Below are positions 22,367-22,700 of a stretch of DNA of 22,700 bases, piece after piece (position 1 is the first letter of the stretch; every line of letters begins with the position of its first letter). A program made the translations under genes and the position numbers. The notes beneath the pieces are model-generated. The model was not told the DNA's origin. It did no database searches and was given only the letters and a program-made list of their open reading frames with translations. Source of the stretch: Phascolarctobacterium_A sp902463975 (lineage in GTDB: Bacteria; Bacillota; Negativicutes; Acidaminococcales; Acidaminococcaceae); NCBI RefSeq assembly GCF_902463975.1, contig NZ_CABQHJ010000039.1, forward strand, positions 1 through 22,700, read 5' to 3'.

Positions 22367-22452
22367 GCGGTCGTGGTGGAACGGCAGACACGCCACTTTG
22401 AGGGGGTGGTGGGAGAAATCCCGTGTGGGTTCAAATCCCACCGACCGCACCA
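22367..22452 (+). tRNA. tRNA-Leu (anticodon GAG)
   Basis: An 86-nt class II tRNA with acceptor arm GCGGTCG/CGACCGC, discriminator A and encoded CCA (22450-22452). Anticodon stem CCACT/GGTGG, loop TTGAGGG, anticodon GAG, reading CUC/CUU codons. It lies 29 nt after copy 1 and is probably cotranscribed. Confidence 0.95.
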
Positions 22453-22466
22453 ATGTTGAACTATTG

Positions 22467-22500
22467 AGGACTTATGTTAACGCATGAGTCCTTTTCTTGT
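22467..22500 (+). terminator. Terminator of the first tRNA-Leu unit
   Basis: AGGACTTATG (22467-22476) pairs with CATGAGTCCT (22483-22492), 10 bp with one G-T, then TTTTCTTGTTTTT. Confidence 0.75.
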
Positions 22501-22542
22501 TTTTGGGTTTCAAATTTTTATAGAAAAAATTCAAAAATAGTG

Positions 22543-22571
22543 TTGACAGGACATGCAGTATGTGTTATTAT
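22543..22571 (+). promoter_or_regulatory. Promoter of the second tRNA-Leu unit
   Basis: A perfect -35 TTGACA (22543-22548), 17-bp spacer, TATTAT (22566-22571). The bases from the -10 to the tRNA nearly repeat those at 22206-22251. Confidence 0.85.
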
Positions 22572-22611
22572 ATCTATGTTGCTTACGACGGCAACGAAAA
22601 GCATAAAGCAT

Positions 22612-22697
22612 GCGGTAGTGGCGGAACGGCAGACGCGCTAGCCTCAGGAGCTAGTGGGGGAGACCCCGTGGAGGTTCAAATCCTCTCTACCGCACCA
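22612..22697 (+). tRNA. tRNA-Leu (anticodon CAG), copy 2
   Basis: Identical over all 86 nt to 22252-22337, including the encoded CCA (22695-22697). The window ends 3 bases later, so further tRNA genes may follow. Confidence 0.95.
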
Positions 22698-22700
22698 TTT

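Noticed and set aside
22239..22487. An 82-codon frame at the right end
   Set aside because: It runs through two complete tRNA-Leu genes.

Overview
The window looks like chromosomal DNA of a Negativicutes bacterium (a Firmicutes lineage with an outer membrane), possibly close to Phascolarctobacterium or Acidaminococcus. Firmicutes-type gene order (polA-mutM-coaE), strong AGGAGG ribosome sites and Firmicutes-style promoters occur together with a TonB-dependent outer-membrane receptor and a periplasmic-type binding protein. The genus is inference; no rRNA gene is present to settle it.

Region 1 (1-465) is a small accessory patch. It holds a 42-residue membrane peptide gene on the minus strand (holin-like/type I toxin-like) with a structured leader, and two kinds of short dispersed repeat. 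Region 2 (465-7169) is a metal-chelate uptake locus: a LysR-type regulator is divergent from a TonB-dependent receptor, which is followed by a FecCD-type permease, an ABC ATPase, a small cysteine-rich CGGC-type protein and a substrate-binding protein. The receptor promoter overlaps a T-N11-A palindrome, its leader can fold, and a perfect 14-bp hairpin separates receptor from transporter genes.

Region 3 (7170-12080) is an accessory island rich in repeats. It carries an AAA/DUF4143 ATPase, an orphan copy of the toxin leader, a 3' fragment of a probable antibiotic-biosynthesis-monooxygenase-like gene, an Rpn/PDDEXK nuclease-transposase gene, and a divergent pair made of a RepA-like ATPase gene broken by an in-frame TAG and an intact XRE-type repressor with well-formed promoters and operator-like half-sites. 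A palindromic family with core ACCGTACA...TGTACGGT closes three of these genes and also lies near the left end.

Region 4 (12080-22700) is mostly core genome: a zinc-ribbon/DUF805 membrane protein, folC, an O-antigen-ligase-like membrane protein carrying an in-frame hairpin insertion, a candidate small RNA of about 100 nt, an unrecognised 230-residue protein, then polA-mutM-coaE-lytic transglycosylase, and three tRNA-Leu genes in two transcription units that look like a recent duplication.

The best leads for something undescribed are the toxin-like leader with its orphan copy, the CCGTACA terminator-like repeat family, the folded leader and operator of the TonB locus with its CGGC-protein member, and the promoter-to-terminator small RNA at 16022-16119.
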